DNA of 64,000 bases from Elmis aenea (Eukaryota > Arthropoda > Insecta > Coleoptera > Elmidae), in assembly GCA_947652605.1 (NCBI GenBank), contig OX393582.1, positions 14,470,544 through 14,534,543 on the forward strand, in the 5' to 3' direction. The notes beneath the pieces are model-generated. The model worked only from the letters and a program-made list of their open reading frames with translations, did not search any database and was not told the origin of the DNA. This document shows, piece after piece, positions 23,776-37,253 of this stretch; the first letter of the stretch is position 1; each line of letters starts with the position of its first letter. Made by a program: the position numbers and the translations under genes.

Positions 23776-24535
23776 CAGGGTGTCCCAAAAGTGACTATCT
23801 ATTTTGGTAAATTTAAGTTTATTTTAGAAACGTTTTATTTTGGCACAATCTTATATCTGTTGTAGGCATAATGTGAAATCCGAAATTTTATAAAATGCCC
23901 ATTTTGTAAAAAGCCGTCAAAACGAACAAATTGTGACTTTCTCTTAACCTGATACGTTTGTTTTCCTGAAAGAAAAAAAACTGTAACCTACCTTTAACCT
24001 GACCCTCATTTATTTGGTAAGTAATAGAGTCAGGTTAAAGGTTGATTAATTTTTTTATTTAAGTTAAATTATGAAAATTAAGCTAATAGGTTTGTTTTCA
24101 TTGAAAAAAATATAAGCCGGCATTTTATTTTTGCCTAGTCAACACACGAGATGCTCGTTTTGCCGGCTTTTTATGAAACGCCTAGGCATTTTATAAAATT
24201 ACGGATTTCACATTATGCCTACGACTACGACATATCCATTACTATACAAACGTATGTATTAAAAAAAGTACTTTTTTTATGTTTCTTAGTTAATTTTCTC
24301 TAAAATTTATCGTGCTTCATTTTTTTAAATGCTGCTTGTTGCTACATAAATCTGTTGTTGCACATTCGTCATTAATGATATACATTTCTGAAATGTAAAT
24401 AAAAACTGTGTAAAAAGTTGTACTTTTCTAATTACATAAATTTGTATAATAATAGCCATGCCTTTATACCAGAATAATTTTAAAAAAAATACACTTTAAT
24501 TAACCAAAAAAAAAAGTCACTTTTGAGACACCCTG
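23776..24535. mobile_element. CAGGGTG-type MITE (family K)
   Basis: Ends are TA-CAGGGTGTCCCAAAAGTGA and TCACTTTTGAGACACCCTG-TA. A second inverted pair inside (TAGGCATAATGTGAAATCCG near 23866 and its complement near 24203) makes a foldback core. Confidence 0.8.
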
Positions 24536-24788
24536 TATAAAAAATTTCGTAGTGTTTAATATAAAGAACTATTATTTTTGTTTGTAAGGTCGCTGTAAGA
24601 GCAAACTACTTTCAGATTATTTTCTTCTTTTAAAAGATGGTTAACTTTAAAGTGTTACAAAATTAAAAAGTAAAAAAACATTTGTTGCCCAATACAGATA
24701 GGTGACTCGTTGGTGTTGAGAGGGTTTTATAAGTACAGATTGTATAATTATATGTAAATCCGGTACTGGTTTATCATCATTTCATGTG

Positions 24789-25454
24789 CAGTAATCGTAA
24801 TCCCTCCATTTACGCGGATAATTCGTTTCACAAAAACAGCGCGTAAATGAAAACCGCGTAAATGGAGCCATCGAAAGCATGTTTTAAATAGGGATCTGTT
24901 CCAGATTCTCAAATATGTTACTTACTGTTATGTTATCTTACTGGACTAAAAAAAAATTAATCAAACATATATTTTATATATACGTCCACATAAGAGGTTA
25001 CTGCAAACAAAAAACGCACTTTTTGATGTAATTATCATTTATTTACGTTACTTAAGCAATAAAAATTGGCAATATTAAATAACTCTCTTAAAAAAAGAGG
25101 TAAAAACTTCAAATGTAAAGGATAGATACGAATTTATAGCCTCTAATGCTCATAAAAAATATTTGTCGCCCCCGGAGGCGGAGGGTCAGATGACAAATTT
25201 TAACTGACTATTGTGCTACCTTCAAATTTACACAAATTGTAGCTTATATAATCAGTATCAGTAGGTAAAAGATCCCCTCTCTTAAAATCGTTTAGGCGCT
25301 AGTTATTCGCCGGCGTCGTATGTTCATAAATTATTTCATAAATCTACTGTTGTGCCGATCGGAAGACCGTGCCACCTGCAAATAGTGGTATAAGATAACT
25401 AAAAAATAAATTCAACCGCGCTAAAGCGAATCCGAGTAAACGGAGGGATTACTG
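24789..25454. mobile_element. pogo/Tigger-like non-autonomous element
   Basis: Terminal repeats are CAGTAATCGTAATCCCTCC (left) and GGAGGGATTACTG-TA (right), with TTTACGCGG or GTAAACGG next to them, a pattern typical of pogo-group elements. The left flank is TG rather than TA, so the target duplication is decayed. No transposase frame. Confidence 0.6.
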
Positions 25455-25456
25455 TA

Positions 25457-26232
25457 CATAAACAGGGCTGGACTAGCCCGGCGTGCTACTTATATAAGGT
25501 AATATATTGTGTAATGAATGGGAACTGAAATATCTGCCACGGTTGACTGTTCAAAAATTTCTGTGTACAAGTGCTTACAAATTATCAGTTGTTAAGGTTA
25601 TACGTTTTTATGGTCTATATTTTACCCAAACCATAAAATAATTGCTGTGTAACTCATACAGAAACCAAATTTGTAATGTTTGCTAGTGTTATATGAAAAA
25701 AAGTTAAATAACATAATTTTAAAATGCAGTATGCAGTTTTTTCTAAAAATAAATGAAATAATTGAGGTGGTTATGATGTCTGGGACATCCTGTATATCAT
25801 ATATTATGAAGATAATTATGTTCGAAAATATTATTTTCCAGTTCTACTGTGGTTTTCTCTAAAAGTCGGCAACAGGGGTGTATTTTTTAAGCGGCATTCG
25901 ATTTTTTATGTTAATTTTATCCATCACTTTATGCCTTATAAAAACAAAGTTACCCATGTAATGTGATAGACTGTTATCACTCTGTATTTTGCTATTTACT
26001 TAAGAATGCGAACTAAACTTCCAGTTTATTTAAACATTTTAACATTTGTTGATACATCATATTGTTATAAGCATATTTGCATTGTTTTGCTCTTTCCTTT
26101 TTTTGTTTTTGTTTAAGTTAAAGTACAATTTGAAATTATGTTATTTATATGATAAAAGACAAAAATTTAATTAGATTCTTGTAATTAGACAGTATGAATA
26201 GTGTTAATTTGTGTTTTTTTTTTAAATTTTAG
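25457..26232. other. AT-rich stretch before the SLC46-like coding start
   Basis: Contains a solo CATCCTGTATA terminus near 25787 and a hAT-like GC-rich end near 25463. Probably intron or 5' flank of the transporter gene. Confidence 0.4.
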
Positions 26233-29200
26233 ATGCCACAATTAAGATGGCTACAGCAGGTAAAAAAGGGCTTGGAATATGTCACGGTAGAACCTACCAT
26301 GGTTCTCTATATGATGGCCTTCATGATTACATCAATTGTGGAACAAGCGTTCTTCGTGGATAAAGCATGTAGGGTTAATCATAATTTTAATTCAACAATA
26401 TGTGATGACATCACTGCAGATGATAATGAAGATTTTAATAAAGAAGTGCAGGTGTGTAAATATTTTGATTAAGTAACTTTAAAAAATGTAGATATTAAAC
26501 AAGTATTTTTTTAAATTTTATTATTTGGTTAAAATGGTGATAAAATACAATAAGTACAGTTAAATCCAGTTAATCTGGGCAGCCGCTTATTTGGGACAAA
26601 CTTAAAGAACAAATAAATCAAGTTAACTTGAATTTTCTCTGCTTATTTGATGTGTCTTTAGTATTGTGTAAACTTTGTTTTCATTAAACTGAGGTAGCCG
26701 CTTGATTGAGTCAAAGTGATCTAGTCTCAATCAACAAGGATCCACAGTCATTCAAATATTTTATACTTATGTTCAGAGGAAACTTGGGTTATTTTCCTTT
26801 AAGAGAGGTGTACAATTATTAATTTAGTTTCATTCATCATTGAGCCGTATAATCCTAGGGATTATGGCTAACGCCGAGGCGTTGTTGTAGATCCATTTGT
26901 TGAGGTGGATCAGTCCTCTCCTCTAATTTTATCTAATTCTCTCGCAATTTCTTCCATTTTACCTATTCGCAACATGGTTTTAACATCCCATGTTGCAATC
27001 TTTATTTGTTCGTATTTACTTATTTCTTCCTTTTTCCCCTCTTGTTTTCTTGTTTTTCTTTATTTTTATTCTTATTTGTGTCCTTGTTCCTGTCCTGTTT
27101 AATTTCCTGTGTGATGTTCAATGTACTTATCCTTAATTCTCTGTTTTCATTTTTATATATTTTGTTTTTCTTTTTTTTGTCTTTAATTAACTTTCTTATA
27201 TCCAGTTTCATTGCTTCGGTCGTTTCTCCATTTTCCTGTCCTTTGCTATTACCGTTATTAGTTTTTTGACCTTTGTGTCAATTTATTTCGCTCCTTACTG
27301 TACTTCTCCAATTCTTGAGCCTATTTATTCCAGTTCCAAGTTTCTTCGTCAATTATTAACTTTAGGAAGCCTATCTTAACATTTGTACCACTTTGCCTTT
27401 TTTCTTTAGCTATGTTTCTGATTTTTCCTTGTATTTCCCTTTCATTCTTAGTCATATCGTCATTAATTTAGTTTACTTTATTAAATCTGTAGTTTTAAAG
27501 TAAATTCTGGACCATAACATGAAACAAAAGGTGGATTGTGTCAGTAGGAAATATTATATTAATATTTATCTTTGTTCAGAAGAGGTCACAGTCGAATTGA
27601 AGGGTTTGGTGCAAGAACCGGCTATGTGGTTTTGAGAAAAACTAAAAAAAAACTCTTTGCAGTCCTTGTGTTTGGGGAAGAATAGGATATGTTTCATGAC
27701 AAATACATTTTTTTATTCAATACATGAACGATTCTTACACCAAACGATGTTAAAAAAATTTCCATATTATAATAGACCCAAAACTCATTTTGTTCGTAAA
27801 TGTCGTTTAGCCGGTTATTGCACCAAGCCCTTCAATTGTACTTATTTTATTCTAGGAATAAAAATGCACTTATGGTCCAGCAAATATGGTCATTGATAAA
27901 CCAAAGTGAAATTTATTTTCGGGATTTATATTAAACTGTAAAGCAAAATTCTACTTAAATTTTCTGAAATTAAATTTGTCAGCAAACAGTTTTAAAGGGT
28001 CAATTTTTAAAGTAGCAAATACTTACATGCAGTTTTACCTTGTTTAATCTGTATCATTAAAAAAATATTATTGTATTGTATATAAATAATCGAGTTGTGA
28101 AGGTATGTAATTACATATATCACAAAAAAAAGTAGCAATAGCTACTTATCAGCTTTGACATGTAGACAACAAACAGTTGTTATCATAATCTCAGTTTACA
28201 AGTAGCGATCATTATATAATCTTATCATTTTTTATAAATACTAAATATAGGGTGCCCCAAATGCAAGACTCTTTGGGAATCTTGCTTATCTTATGATAGT
28301 TGGAAATTTGGTGCTGAATTCAAATCTAAAAAAAAAACCTTTTAGTTGGGAAGTTACATAGTGAAAAAACTAAAAAAATTCATTTTTGTTTTTTGCCTAA
28401 TTTCTTTCTTTTTAAAGTGATTGATAAAATTAAAAAAGTACTTTCTCAAAACAACTTCAAATTATTTTAATAAATTGAACTCTACTTTAAAAATAAACCA
28501 GTGTTGCCAGCTTTCTGAGCTAAATACAAAAAGTTGAAAAATAACATTTTCAAACACAAGTATTTTTTTACTACGTCACTAAAAAATATTTAATAGGTAG
28601 TTTTCGAATAATTTTAAGTAGGTCATGATAAAAATAATTGTATACATAGTTGAAGTATTTATCAAGCTAATTTCAAACCTACACTTTTTACAAACGGCAA
28701 TTATAATTGGCTGTAATCTTAGTGAAAAGTGTTGGGGGCCTCGAAGGATGTTTTGTCGAAAATTAAGGCTTGCCACTTTTACTTTTATAATATAATGGAA
28801 CAATCCATCTACGACTTTAAATATCTACTAAAAACCCTATACATTTGATCGACATCTAACACAAAAAAATCATATAAGAAACCCCTCGTCATGTGAAATA
28901 TCATGCCATATTTTATAAACAATAAAATGTATGCAGAGGAGAGCTTATTTTGAGATTCTAAATAACTTTTTCGTATAAATTGTTTTTGTATCTCTTAAAA
29001 TAAGGGCACCTTACTCTTTTTCAAAATTCGTTAAAATCCAATGTTCTATGACTTTTTATTGAACTTTTTTTATCTTAAAATTAGTTTTAGATCATGCACT
29101 AACTTTTATCAAGAATAAAATTTTCTGAGAAATCGATAATAAAAAACTTTTCCATTTGTTGCAGACTTTTTGAATGTTAAAATTTCTTCAAAATTTAAAT

Positions 29201-32200
29201 CTAGCCATATTTTGAGATGCTAAATAACTTTTCCTATAATTTTTTTTTTGTATCTCTTAAAATAAGGGCACTTTAACCTTGCAAATATTTAAAAAATCGT
29301 TAAAATCTAGTGTTCTATGACTTTTTATTGAACTTTTTTTATCTTAAAATTAGTTTTAGATCATGCACCAACTTTTATCAAGAATAAAATTTTCTGAGAA
29401 ATCGATAATAAAAATCTTTTCCATTTGTTGCAGACTTTTTGAATGTTAAAATTTCTTAAAAAATGAAAATTGGAAGTTGGCCGTGAAAATTTAAATTTAG
29501 TTTTATTTTGAGATTCTAAATAACTTTTTCCTTTAAATTTTTTTGTATTTCTTAAAATAAGGGCACTTTAACCTTGCAAATATTTAAAAAATCGTTAAAA
29601 TCTAGTGTTCTATGACTTTTTATTGAACTTTTTTTATCTTAAAATTAGTTTTAGATCATGCATCAACTTTTATCAAGAATAAAATTTTCTGAGAAATCGA
29701 TAATAAAAATCTTTTCCATTTGTTGCAGACTTTTTGAATGTTAAAATTTCTTAAAAAATGAAAATTGGAAATTGGCCGTGAAAATTTAAATTTAGTCTTA
29801 TTTTGAGATTCTAAATAACTTTTTCCTATAATTTTTTTTGTATCTCTTAAAATAAGGGCACTTTACTCTTGCGAATATTTCAAAAATCGTTAAAATCTAG
29901 TGTCTATGACTTTTTATTGATTTTTTCTTCATCTTAAAGTTAGTTTTAGACCATGCACCAACTTTTATCAAGAATAAAATTTTCTGAGAAATCAATAATA
30001 ACAATTTTTCCTATTTGTTGCAGACTTTTTGAATGACGCTGTATATTTATTTTTAAAAGTTTATCAAAGACTTTCAAATGATATGTTTAAAAATCAAAGG
30101 TTTCTTTAATAAGTGTAAGAAACAAAAGAAAATTTTGTAATTGAATATTCTAATATTTTTATAAAATGTATGCCTTTGTTAATTATCTGTTATTTGTTTA
30201 TTATTTCAGATAACAGTATCAGAATTTCATCAGTGGAATGATATTGCTGGTCATGCCGGCCCTATAATATTAGCTTTTTTTATGGGAGCATGGGCCGATA
30301 GAAGAGGGCGCAAACTTCCGTTGTTAATTGGTTTGATAGGAAAATGTTATTACTCGATAATGATTACTGTTAATGCCACAAAAAGTGCATGGCCTGTTGA
30401 ATACATTATATACACTGCCACGTTGCCTTCTGCTTTAACAGGTGCCGATGTGGCAATATTCGCAGCTGTTTTTGCTTACATATCAGACATATCTTCTGAG
30501 AAAAATAGAACGTTGCGAGTTACTATACTCGAAGTTTGTTATTTAGCAACTATGCCTACTGGAATAGCTTTAGGTGTGTAAATAATAAATGAGCTAATAC
30601 AGCATTCTTAACCAGATGTTGGGAAAGGTTTTAGGTAGTCTACCATAAATATCTGCAGCAATTTTCATAATAAATACTTTCTTAAATAATTTTTTATTGA
30701 CTGCAAAAATTGTTTCAGAATAAAAAAGTTTTTTAGAAAATAAAATAAGTTAAAGTATTATAGAAGAAGGAAAAAAAAACTACATAGTTAAATGGAACAA
30801 AAGTTATGATTATACTGTGCAATATTTTTTTGTCAAAAAAAATTGGATACATCTATTTAATTTTTTAAGAATACAATTTTTTTATTGGGCTTATTTCTTG
30901 ATCTTCATTTGTTTTTGAGAAAAATTTTGAAACAAAACAATTGAAAATTGAAAAATCCAAGCTTAATTATAAACAAAAATCTATCAAGCACTCCGTTGCT
31001 AAGTCGGTAAAATAATTATCAAAGCATCGTATGTTTTTACAGGTCAAGTAAATAAAGTCAAACAATAGCTCTCTTAAAATTTATTTAAAGTACTGTGGCA
31101 CATTAATTTAACAGTGACAAAAAGCGAACAGACATTTTAATTCTTGTTGGATGTGGGGATAAGACTAGAACTCGACGAGAGATACAAAAAGAATTTTTAT
31201 TGTCTGGAAATCAGTGGGTGGCAGTTCAAACACTTGATTTGATTGACAATTGTTTTTGATTAATTTTGTTAATATTTAGGTTTTTCAATTGTTTCGTTTG
31301 AAATTTTTCTTATGTTAGGTGGTGTCAACATTTTTATACTGTCATTTAGAAAATTAAAAACCCCATCGAAATCAAGAAAAAATATGGGGGTTACCATTAA
31401 AAAAAATGTCGATGGCATCATTACTCAAAAACAAATGAAGATCAAGAATTGAGTCAAATAAAAAAAATTGTGTTCTTAAAAAATTATACGATGTGTCTGG
31501 ATTTTTCCCAAAAAAATATTTTTTCCATTATAATGAGATCATTCCATACTTAAGCCACACACTGTATAAAACAACTTAACGATGCTTATGGTTTTTTTTT
31601 TAAATTCCATGGCACACTAGACATGTCCAAAAACCGAAATATTACAATATTTAAAACCTAAGATTTTAATTTCAGTTGTATATAAAAAAGTTGTGAAGAA
31701 AGTAATTGTAGATATATTCATGGAATATAAATTAATGACATTCATTTGTTTAAATGACTAGATAATCGACATGGTCGTGATATCTGAAAGGCCATGTTAT
31801 TATTTTGTATTAAAACAAAGTGACAGAAATATTTGGGGTTCACAATTATTAAAAAGTTAAGAACTGCTGACCTAAAATTTGATTACACCCAAAAATGGTG
31901 AACGGATAAATAATTTGTAATATTTTTTTAGGTAAATACTTGTTTAGCAACGTATTCGATCGGTCGTATGCCCTTATGTTCACAATCAATTCATCGTTGC
32001 TAGTTTTGTCAATTATCTACTCCCTTCTTAGATTAAAATGGAGAACAAGCGATAAACAAAGACCTTTAAGTGAAGCTAAAAACATTATCACCGATTTCTT
32101 CGATTATAATCATGTAGTTGAAACAGTATCAACAGTATTCAAGAAACGAAGGTCAAGAAGACGTACATACTTGATACTTCTTATAATAGCCATGGGACTG

Positions 32201-35200
32201 TACACATTCCAAAGAGATGAAAGACAGATGAGTTACTTATATTTTCAGTTGGTTCTTAAATGGTCATTTGATCAAATTAGTAATTTTCGTACATATCAGT
32301 CTGCTCTGCAAGACATTGTATTGTTGGCTGCTATACCATTTTTGAGTAAATTTTTGGGTTGGAGAGATACGATTATTGCACTTTCTGGAGCAATAGCACA
32401 CACGATTGCTAGGATATTTTATGCAAGTGCCCAAATTGGTTGGTTAATTTATGTAGGTAAGTGTTTTATAGATTGGGTTTGTTATGATTTTCCTTTTTTT
32501 TAATTCAGTTTATAAAATGTTTGGATTGTTTCAGTGATTTATTTATTAATATAAATAAGTTTAAAAAAAGAATCACTTATATTTTAATCGTAAGATCTTG
32601 TTGAAACACAATACCAGTTTCAAGACTATCGTCTCTTCATCAGTTGCAATATATTTTTATTAATAAATAAAAGATTGTAACTGATAAAGAGATTAGAGTT
32701 GTGAAACTCATTACAATTTGATAAGAGATCCTTCATAAAATTTTATTTTTACATTTTTCAGTTTTGTTAGATTTTCGAAATATTTCTGGTTTAGAATTAA
32801 GATATTTGTCTGATATTCTACAATATACAGGGTGCCCCAGGTCCCAGATAACATTTCCAGCATGGGGATCTCGCTTATTATAAGAGATGGGGGTTTGCTT
32901 AAATTACATGAATTATTCTCAAGTATGAGTTGAGTTACAATCTATTTTCAAAAGCAATATTCCCAGATGTTATAGCAAAAACTATTAAAATGTTGAACTT
33001 CTTTTTCTCATAACTTTTTTGCCTTTTTTGAACATTTTTATGTGGAATGTAACTATTTTAGATATTTTTGATCACTTTTCATTTTTTTTTGTGAAAGTTG
33101 GCTTTAGAATAGTTAGGTATATATATTTTTTTCTTTTCAATGAGATATCACTTGCCATATCTACATAGCGGGATGAACATACAGGCAAATCTAGGCAAAA
33201 TGGGGCGTTTTTTCCTTTACAGTTCATAAAAATTAGAGACAGCAGTCACACAAGGAGTACAGGAAACTTTATATTTATATTTTCTTGAGAATATTTTTAT
33301 GCACCTATTTCCGCAGAACGTAGTTTTTCGTTATTAACAAGATTAATAACGTTTTTAAGAGCCACAATAAAAAAAAAACTCAACGCCTTGGCAATACTAT
33401 TTATTGAAAATAAATTTACAATAGCTATAGACTACTCCGATAAAATAAACGATTTTTCAGAAAAAAAAAGCAAGACGCAAGTTTTTGTGTATAAGTTAAT
33501 TTGCAATAATATACAGGGTGTTTCTTAAGTATTGCAAAAAAAATCGGGACGTGATTCCTTATCGAAAATTAAGGGGGATCTTTTATATAAATTTTTTTCC
33601 TTAGACGTCTCCTTTCGGAGTTACACCCCCCTAAAGGGGAACGATAAAATTCGGTTTTTATTTGATTTCTCAAATTTGGATAAATGTAGGAGAATGATAT
33701 TTGGTAGATGTTTTATACTTATTAAAAGGTTTCCCATAGTAATATTTTCAATCATCTCCCACCTTCACAGGGGGTTGAAAAGTGCAACCCCTGTTGGTTT
33801 GTTTATCAGAACTTTTTCGTGGGTTGAAATTTTGCAATTAAAAAATTCTTTTTTGAAGACTTGATTTATTTAGAAACATTTTTATTCTTTAACTTTTCTC
33901 ATAAAACCTACAGTTTTTGAGTAAAAAATAAAATAAGTAAACATGCATCATTAAATATTCCATATAAAACGATTCATTTTGGTGGTTGCCATGGTTTGTT
34001 GATGTTCATATTGGGTAGAATTGACGTGTGTAATTAATTTTGACGTTTACGCGGTGACAACGCTAAAACGCACGTCAATTCTACCCAATATAAACAAAAA
34101 CAAACCATGGTAACCACCAAAACGAATCATTTTATAGGTTTAGGTTTTTTAAAGGGTTTTTAAGGTTTTTTTCAAAAATATATATTTTATGGTCCCATTT
34201 ACAGACTTGCACCAGGGTCCACGCTGATGATGGTGATACGCCATTGACTGGGGGGGGGTAGTCATATTTTTTGCCTAGGGGTGTAAATGAAGCAAATCCG
34301 GCTCTGCATATCTATTTTCATAAAAAACTCAGAAAATCAAGAATAACTGTATTTTACCAATACTAAAAAAATCACATCAAGCTATCTATGAAAAAAAAAA
34401 CATTAAATATCAAATGACAGCATCATTTGTCTACGGTATTGTTTATTAAAATTTTTTAATATTGTCGGATAGCCTTAGTAACAATTTTGTTAAAATTATG
34501 GCTACATTTACAAATTATGAAATATTTGACATGTTGAGATGCTATATTCTTTGCCAAAAAAACTGTATAGAAGCTAAGACGATATTTTTGGGCCTATATT
34601 CTGAGAGATGGCAACTACGCAGATCACAATTATTATGTTTAAAACTTTAAGGACAACTGTTTGAAAATCTATTATAAAAGTATTATTTTTTCACAGTTAA
34701 AATCATTACACATCCATAAACGTTTTTCTTTGAAATACTTTATTATTGTTAATTCATGTTTCATAGTTATCTTCGAATGTTAATAAAATATTTGGTTCCT
34801 GATTTCTTGAGTTATTTAACAGATATGATAAGTGATGAGTCAGAGGAAAGAAAACACACTTAACTATTCCAAAGCTAAATAAATAATATTGGTAAAATAC
34901 GATCTTTCTTGATTTTCGGGGTATTTACAAAAATACATATGGCAAATGATGTCTCATTAGAAGGAGGAAAAAAGCTGATTTAGCTATTCCAAAGCCAACT
35001 TGACTGACTGCCCATGAAAAATGAAATTAGGGGTAATATCTCAACAATTGAAAGTGATACGAAATCTAAAATAATAGTTACATTCTACTTAAAAAGTTAC
35101 CTTAACGAAGTACAAATGGTTAAGACAATAAAGTTGTGAGAGAAAAAAAATTCAACATTTTAATATTTTTTGCTATAACTTCTGAAGTATGTGGAATGTT

Positions 35201-36651
35201 GTACTTTTAAAAAATAGATTGTAGCTCCTCTCATACTTAAGAATACTTCATCTAATTTAAGCAAACCCCTATCTCTTATAATAAGTGAGATCTTGATCCT
35301 GGAAATGTTATCTAGGACACCCTGTATAATAATATCAAATGTTTGTTCTACAATAGCAATGTACAAGTGAATCTAACTTTGTTCTGTAATTAATAAAAAT
35401 TAGTTGTGTTGCTAAATAAATTTTTTAATTAATGTTTTAGGAGGAATATTTGCATCTCTTGGCCCTGTCGTGGCTCCAATAATACGATCGTTAGTCTCAA
35501 AATTAGTTGCAACTGCAGAGAGAGGTAAATGTGATAGGCATTAAAAATAAAACTTAGTTTCAATAGTATACAGGGCTCCGTTTTTCGAGGGCCACTATGG
35601 GGATCTCGTAAACGGTAAGAGTTACGACTTCGGTTAAATTAGGGCAAAGTTGTATATTCAGATGCTTAATAATTTGACGCAAACAGAACTTATCTAGCTC
35701 TTTTAGTTTTTGGGATATAGGGAAAAAAGTAAAAAAATGGGTTTTTGTTTTTTACCCCTAACTTTTTTATTTGATGTCGAATTTCATTTCTGTAAAAACT
35801 TTTCTATGGCCACTTTTTGCAAGGAATCAGAATCCCCAATTATATTTCCCGTGCGATGTTTCGTTTTTTTAAAACCATCATCAGGTCAATTTTTTGTTAT
35901 GGACGCTATATCTGATTTTAAGGCCAATTTATGAAGCATTTTTTTCTGAATTCGACAACGTATAACACTTGGCACATTTTTGAAACAATTGTTGTTAAAA
36001 ATGGGAAAAACAAATATTTTATTTAAAACAAATCCTAATCGGCATGGTAAATAATTGTCTTTGTCCCTTTTTCCTTGGAAGCACGTAAGTAAACCGCATG
36101 AAATTACTTTTTCCCTATATCTCAAAAACTAAAAGAGCTAGATAAGTTCTGTTTGCGTCGAATTATTAAGCACCTGAATATACAACTTTGCCCTAATTTA
36201 ACCGAAGTCGTAACTCTTACCGTTTACGAGATCTCCATAGTGGCCCTCGAAAAACGAGAACCCTGTATTAACAAATTGTGATTTGCTCCTAAAAAGCTAA
36301 TTTAATTTTAATTAAATGTGTATTTCAACTGTGTTACAGGTAAAGCATTTTCCATGGTGGCTGTTGCCGATAATGCAATTCCTCTTATATCAGGAATCGT
36401 ATATAATCAAGTATATAAAGCTACCATTCACACACATCCCGGTTCTATATTCTACGTTACTATGGTTACTCAACTAACTGTATTAGGGATTTTCTTGTAA
36501 GTTAAAATATTTGTGTTTTGTTTGTTGCTTTACATTGTTTCTGTATTCAAGATTCATTCATACCACAGCGAGTGAGAATGCTCTAGTTCATGAAGATGAA
36601 GAAGAAGTGCAGGAAGAATGTTTGGAGAAAGAAAGTCCGCTCAAGGAATAG
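26233..36651 (+). CDS. SLC46-like major facilitator transporter (proton-coupled folate transporter type)
   Basis: Six coding exons: 26233-26451, 30210-30573, 31932-32456, 35441-35524, 36340-36496 and 36552-36651. Splice sites and phases agree, giving 482 aa. A first membrane segment lies around residues 22-40, followed by a luminal/extracellular loop with an N-glycosylation site (NST). The MFS signature motif GAWADRRGRK is at 99-108, followed by further hydrophobic segments and a central cytoplasmic loop rich in Lys/Arg (FKKRRSRRR). The C-terminal tail is acidic (HEDEEEVQEE). SLC46 proteins move folates, heme-like or muropeptide substrates across plasma or lysosomal membranes, but the substrate here cannot be told. 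The ATG directly follows TTTTAG, so a non-coding first exon upstream is likely. The introns carry a non-LTR fragment, a satellite-bearing element, families C/B and F, and a 55-bp last intron. Confidence 0.9.
26880..27500 (-). pseudogene. Non-LTR retrotransposon fragment (ORF1 end and endonuclease start)
   Basis: On the minus strand, Lys/Asn-rich ORF1-like sequence is followed by KIATWDVKTMLRIGKMEEIA, the typical opening of an AP-endonuclease domain (usually KIATWNVRTM). It is broken by stops and ends abruptly near 26880. It lies in intron 1 of the SLC46-like gene, opposite in sense. Related to the fragments at 54652-56344. Confidence 0.65.
28249..30041. mobile_element. CAGGGTG-like element containing a satellite array (family L)
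   Basis: The left edge TA-TAGGGTGCCCCAAATG resembles the family J/C ends. The right edge is GAATGACGCTG-TA. The right half consists of four tandem units (28946-30041). The ends match poorly to each other, so the borders are tentative. Confidence 0.5.
28946..30041 (+). repeat. Satellite-like tandem array, four units of about 262-296 bp
   Basis: Units start with TATTTTGAGAT at 28946, 29208, 29504 and 29799. Each contains CTCTTAAAATAAGGGCAC, TTCTATGACTTTTTATTGA, TTAGTTTTAGATCATGCA and TTGCAGACTTTTTGAATG. Spacing 262, 296 and 295. Units two and three are the most alike. The last is cut off at GACGCTG-TA. Related sequence reappears at the right edge of the window. Confidence 0.9.
30820..31525. 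repeat. Foldback repeat in SLC46-like intron 2
   Basis: TCTTGATCTTCATTTGTTTT near 30897 pairs with AAAACAAATGAAGATCAAGA near 31428. Flanking sequences (ATTTTTTAAGAATACAATTT and its complement) also pair. No clean terminus or target duplication found. Confidence 0.65.
32828..35324. mobile_element. Family C CAGGGTG hairpin element, hosting a family B copy
   Basis: Left end TA-CAGGGTGCCCCAGGTCCC, then AACATTTCCAGCATGGGGAT and CTCGCTTATTATAAGAGA. The right end is the complement, ending GGACACCCTG-TA. It lies in SLC46-like intron 3. Its middle is interrupted by part of family B (33514 to about 34140) and by a hAT-like GC-rich fragment near 34210-34310. Confidence 0.8.
33514..34140. mobile_element. 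Family B hairpin MITE, left half (B2)
   Basis: Starts TA-CAGGGTGTTTCTTAAG and continues with the family B blocks (AATTAAGGGGG, TTACACCCCCCTAAAGGGG, ACCTTCACAGGGGG, TTGGGTAGAATTGACG). It passes the palindrome centre and is cut off near 34140. The loop is in the opposite orientation to that of the copy at 46704-48046. Confidence 0.75.
35571..36265. mobile_element. Family F CAGGG hairpin MITE filling SLC46-like intron 4
   Basis: Ends are TA-CAGGGCTCCGTTTTTCGAG and CTCGAAAAACGAGAACCCTG-TA. Arms of about 165 bp include TATGGGGATCTCG, AAACGGTAAGAG and TTAGGGCAAAGTTG. It makes up about 695 of 815 bp of the intron and begins 46 bp after the donor. Confidence 0.85.
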
Positions 36652-37253
36652 TACAAAACTGTAATTTTAATTTGTAGAGTAATAAGTTACTGTTAATGAA
36701 TTTTAATTAAATTTTTTTACAAATGATTAAAACGTTAAAAATATATCGACAGACAAAAACTTAAGTTTTATATCAAACTCATAAATACTATCAGACATGA
36801 AAGAATTCCGAAAAAAGTAGCTATTTAGTGATGTGTAACATGGATGACTATTTAATATTTATTGTGGTTTTATTAAATTATTACATTAACTTGTGCCTTA
36901 GACACGACTAGTAGGTACGTTAAAAAAAAATGACACAACTCAAAAAGCTTACATGCATCTACTTCCAATTTTACTACAGTGGTAAAATGTGACTGAGGCA
37001 TTTACATTCCCAGATTCTTAATCATTTTATTTCTAAGCTTTATGATGATGTTTTTTCGACATAGGTTTGAAAATGTTCTGTTTTTGAGTTGTGTCATTTT
37101 TCTTGCCGGGGTGTGATTATGGTAAAATAATTCTTCTAAGCCTTTAATAATACTTGTGTTAAATAAAATCTAAGAAATCTGGTACATCCTCAATTTTCTG
37201 TCTTTATTTAGCAAGCTACGCTTTTTTCCCAATTAAATAATTCACAATGTCCA
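36652..37253 (+). other. 3' UTR and flank of the SLC46-like gene
   Basis: AT-rich sequence after the TAG stop. An AATAAA occurs near 37164. No other feature seen. Confidence 0.45.

Noticed and set aside
27006..27269. Phe/Leu/Ser-rich + strand frame as a membrane protein
   Set aside because: It is the antisense of the Lys/Asn-rich ORF1 of a minus-strand non-LTR fragment.
28946..30041. CRISPR-like array
   Set aside because: Units of 260-296 bp without unique spacers, in an insect intron; this is a satellite-type tandem repeat.
33532..33864. 110-codon open frame on the + strand
   Set aside because: It lies wholly inside family B hairpin sequence. The same element elsewhere (48028-47717) gives a frame by the same accident of the inverted arms. 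No protein features.
35710..36125. Overlapping open frames on both strands
   Set aside because: They fall in the family F hairpin inside an intron of the SLC46-like gene, with no coding character.
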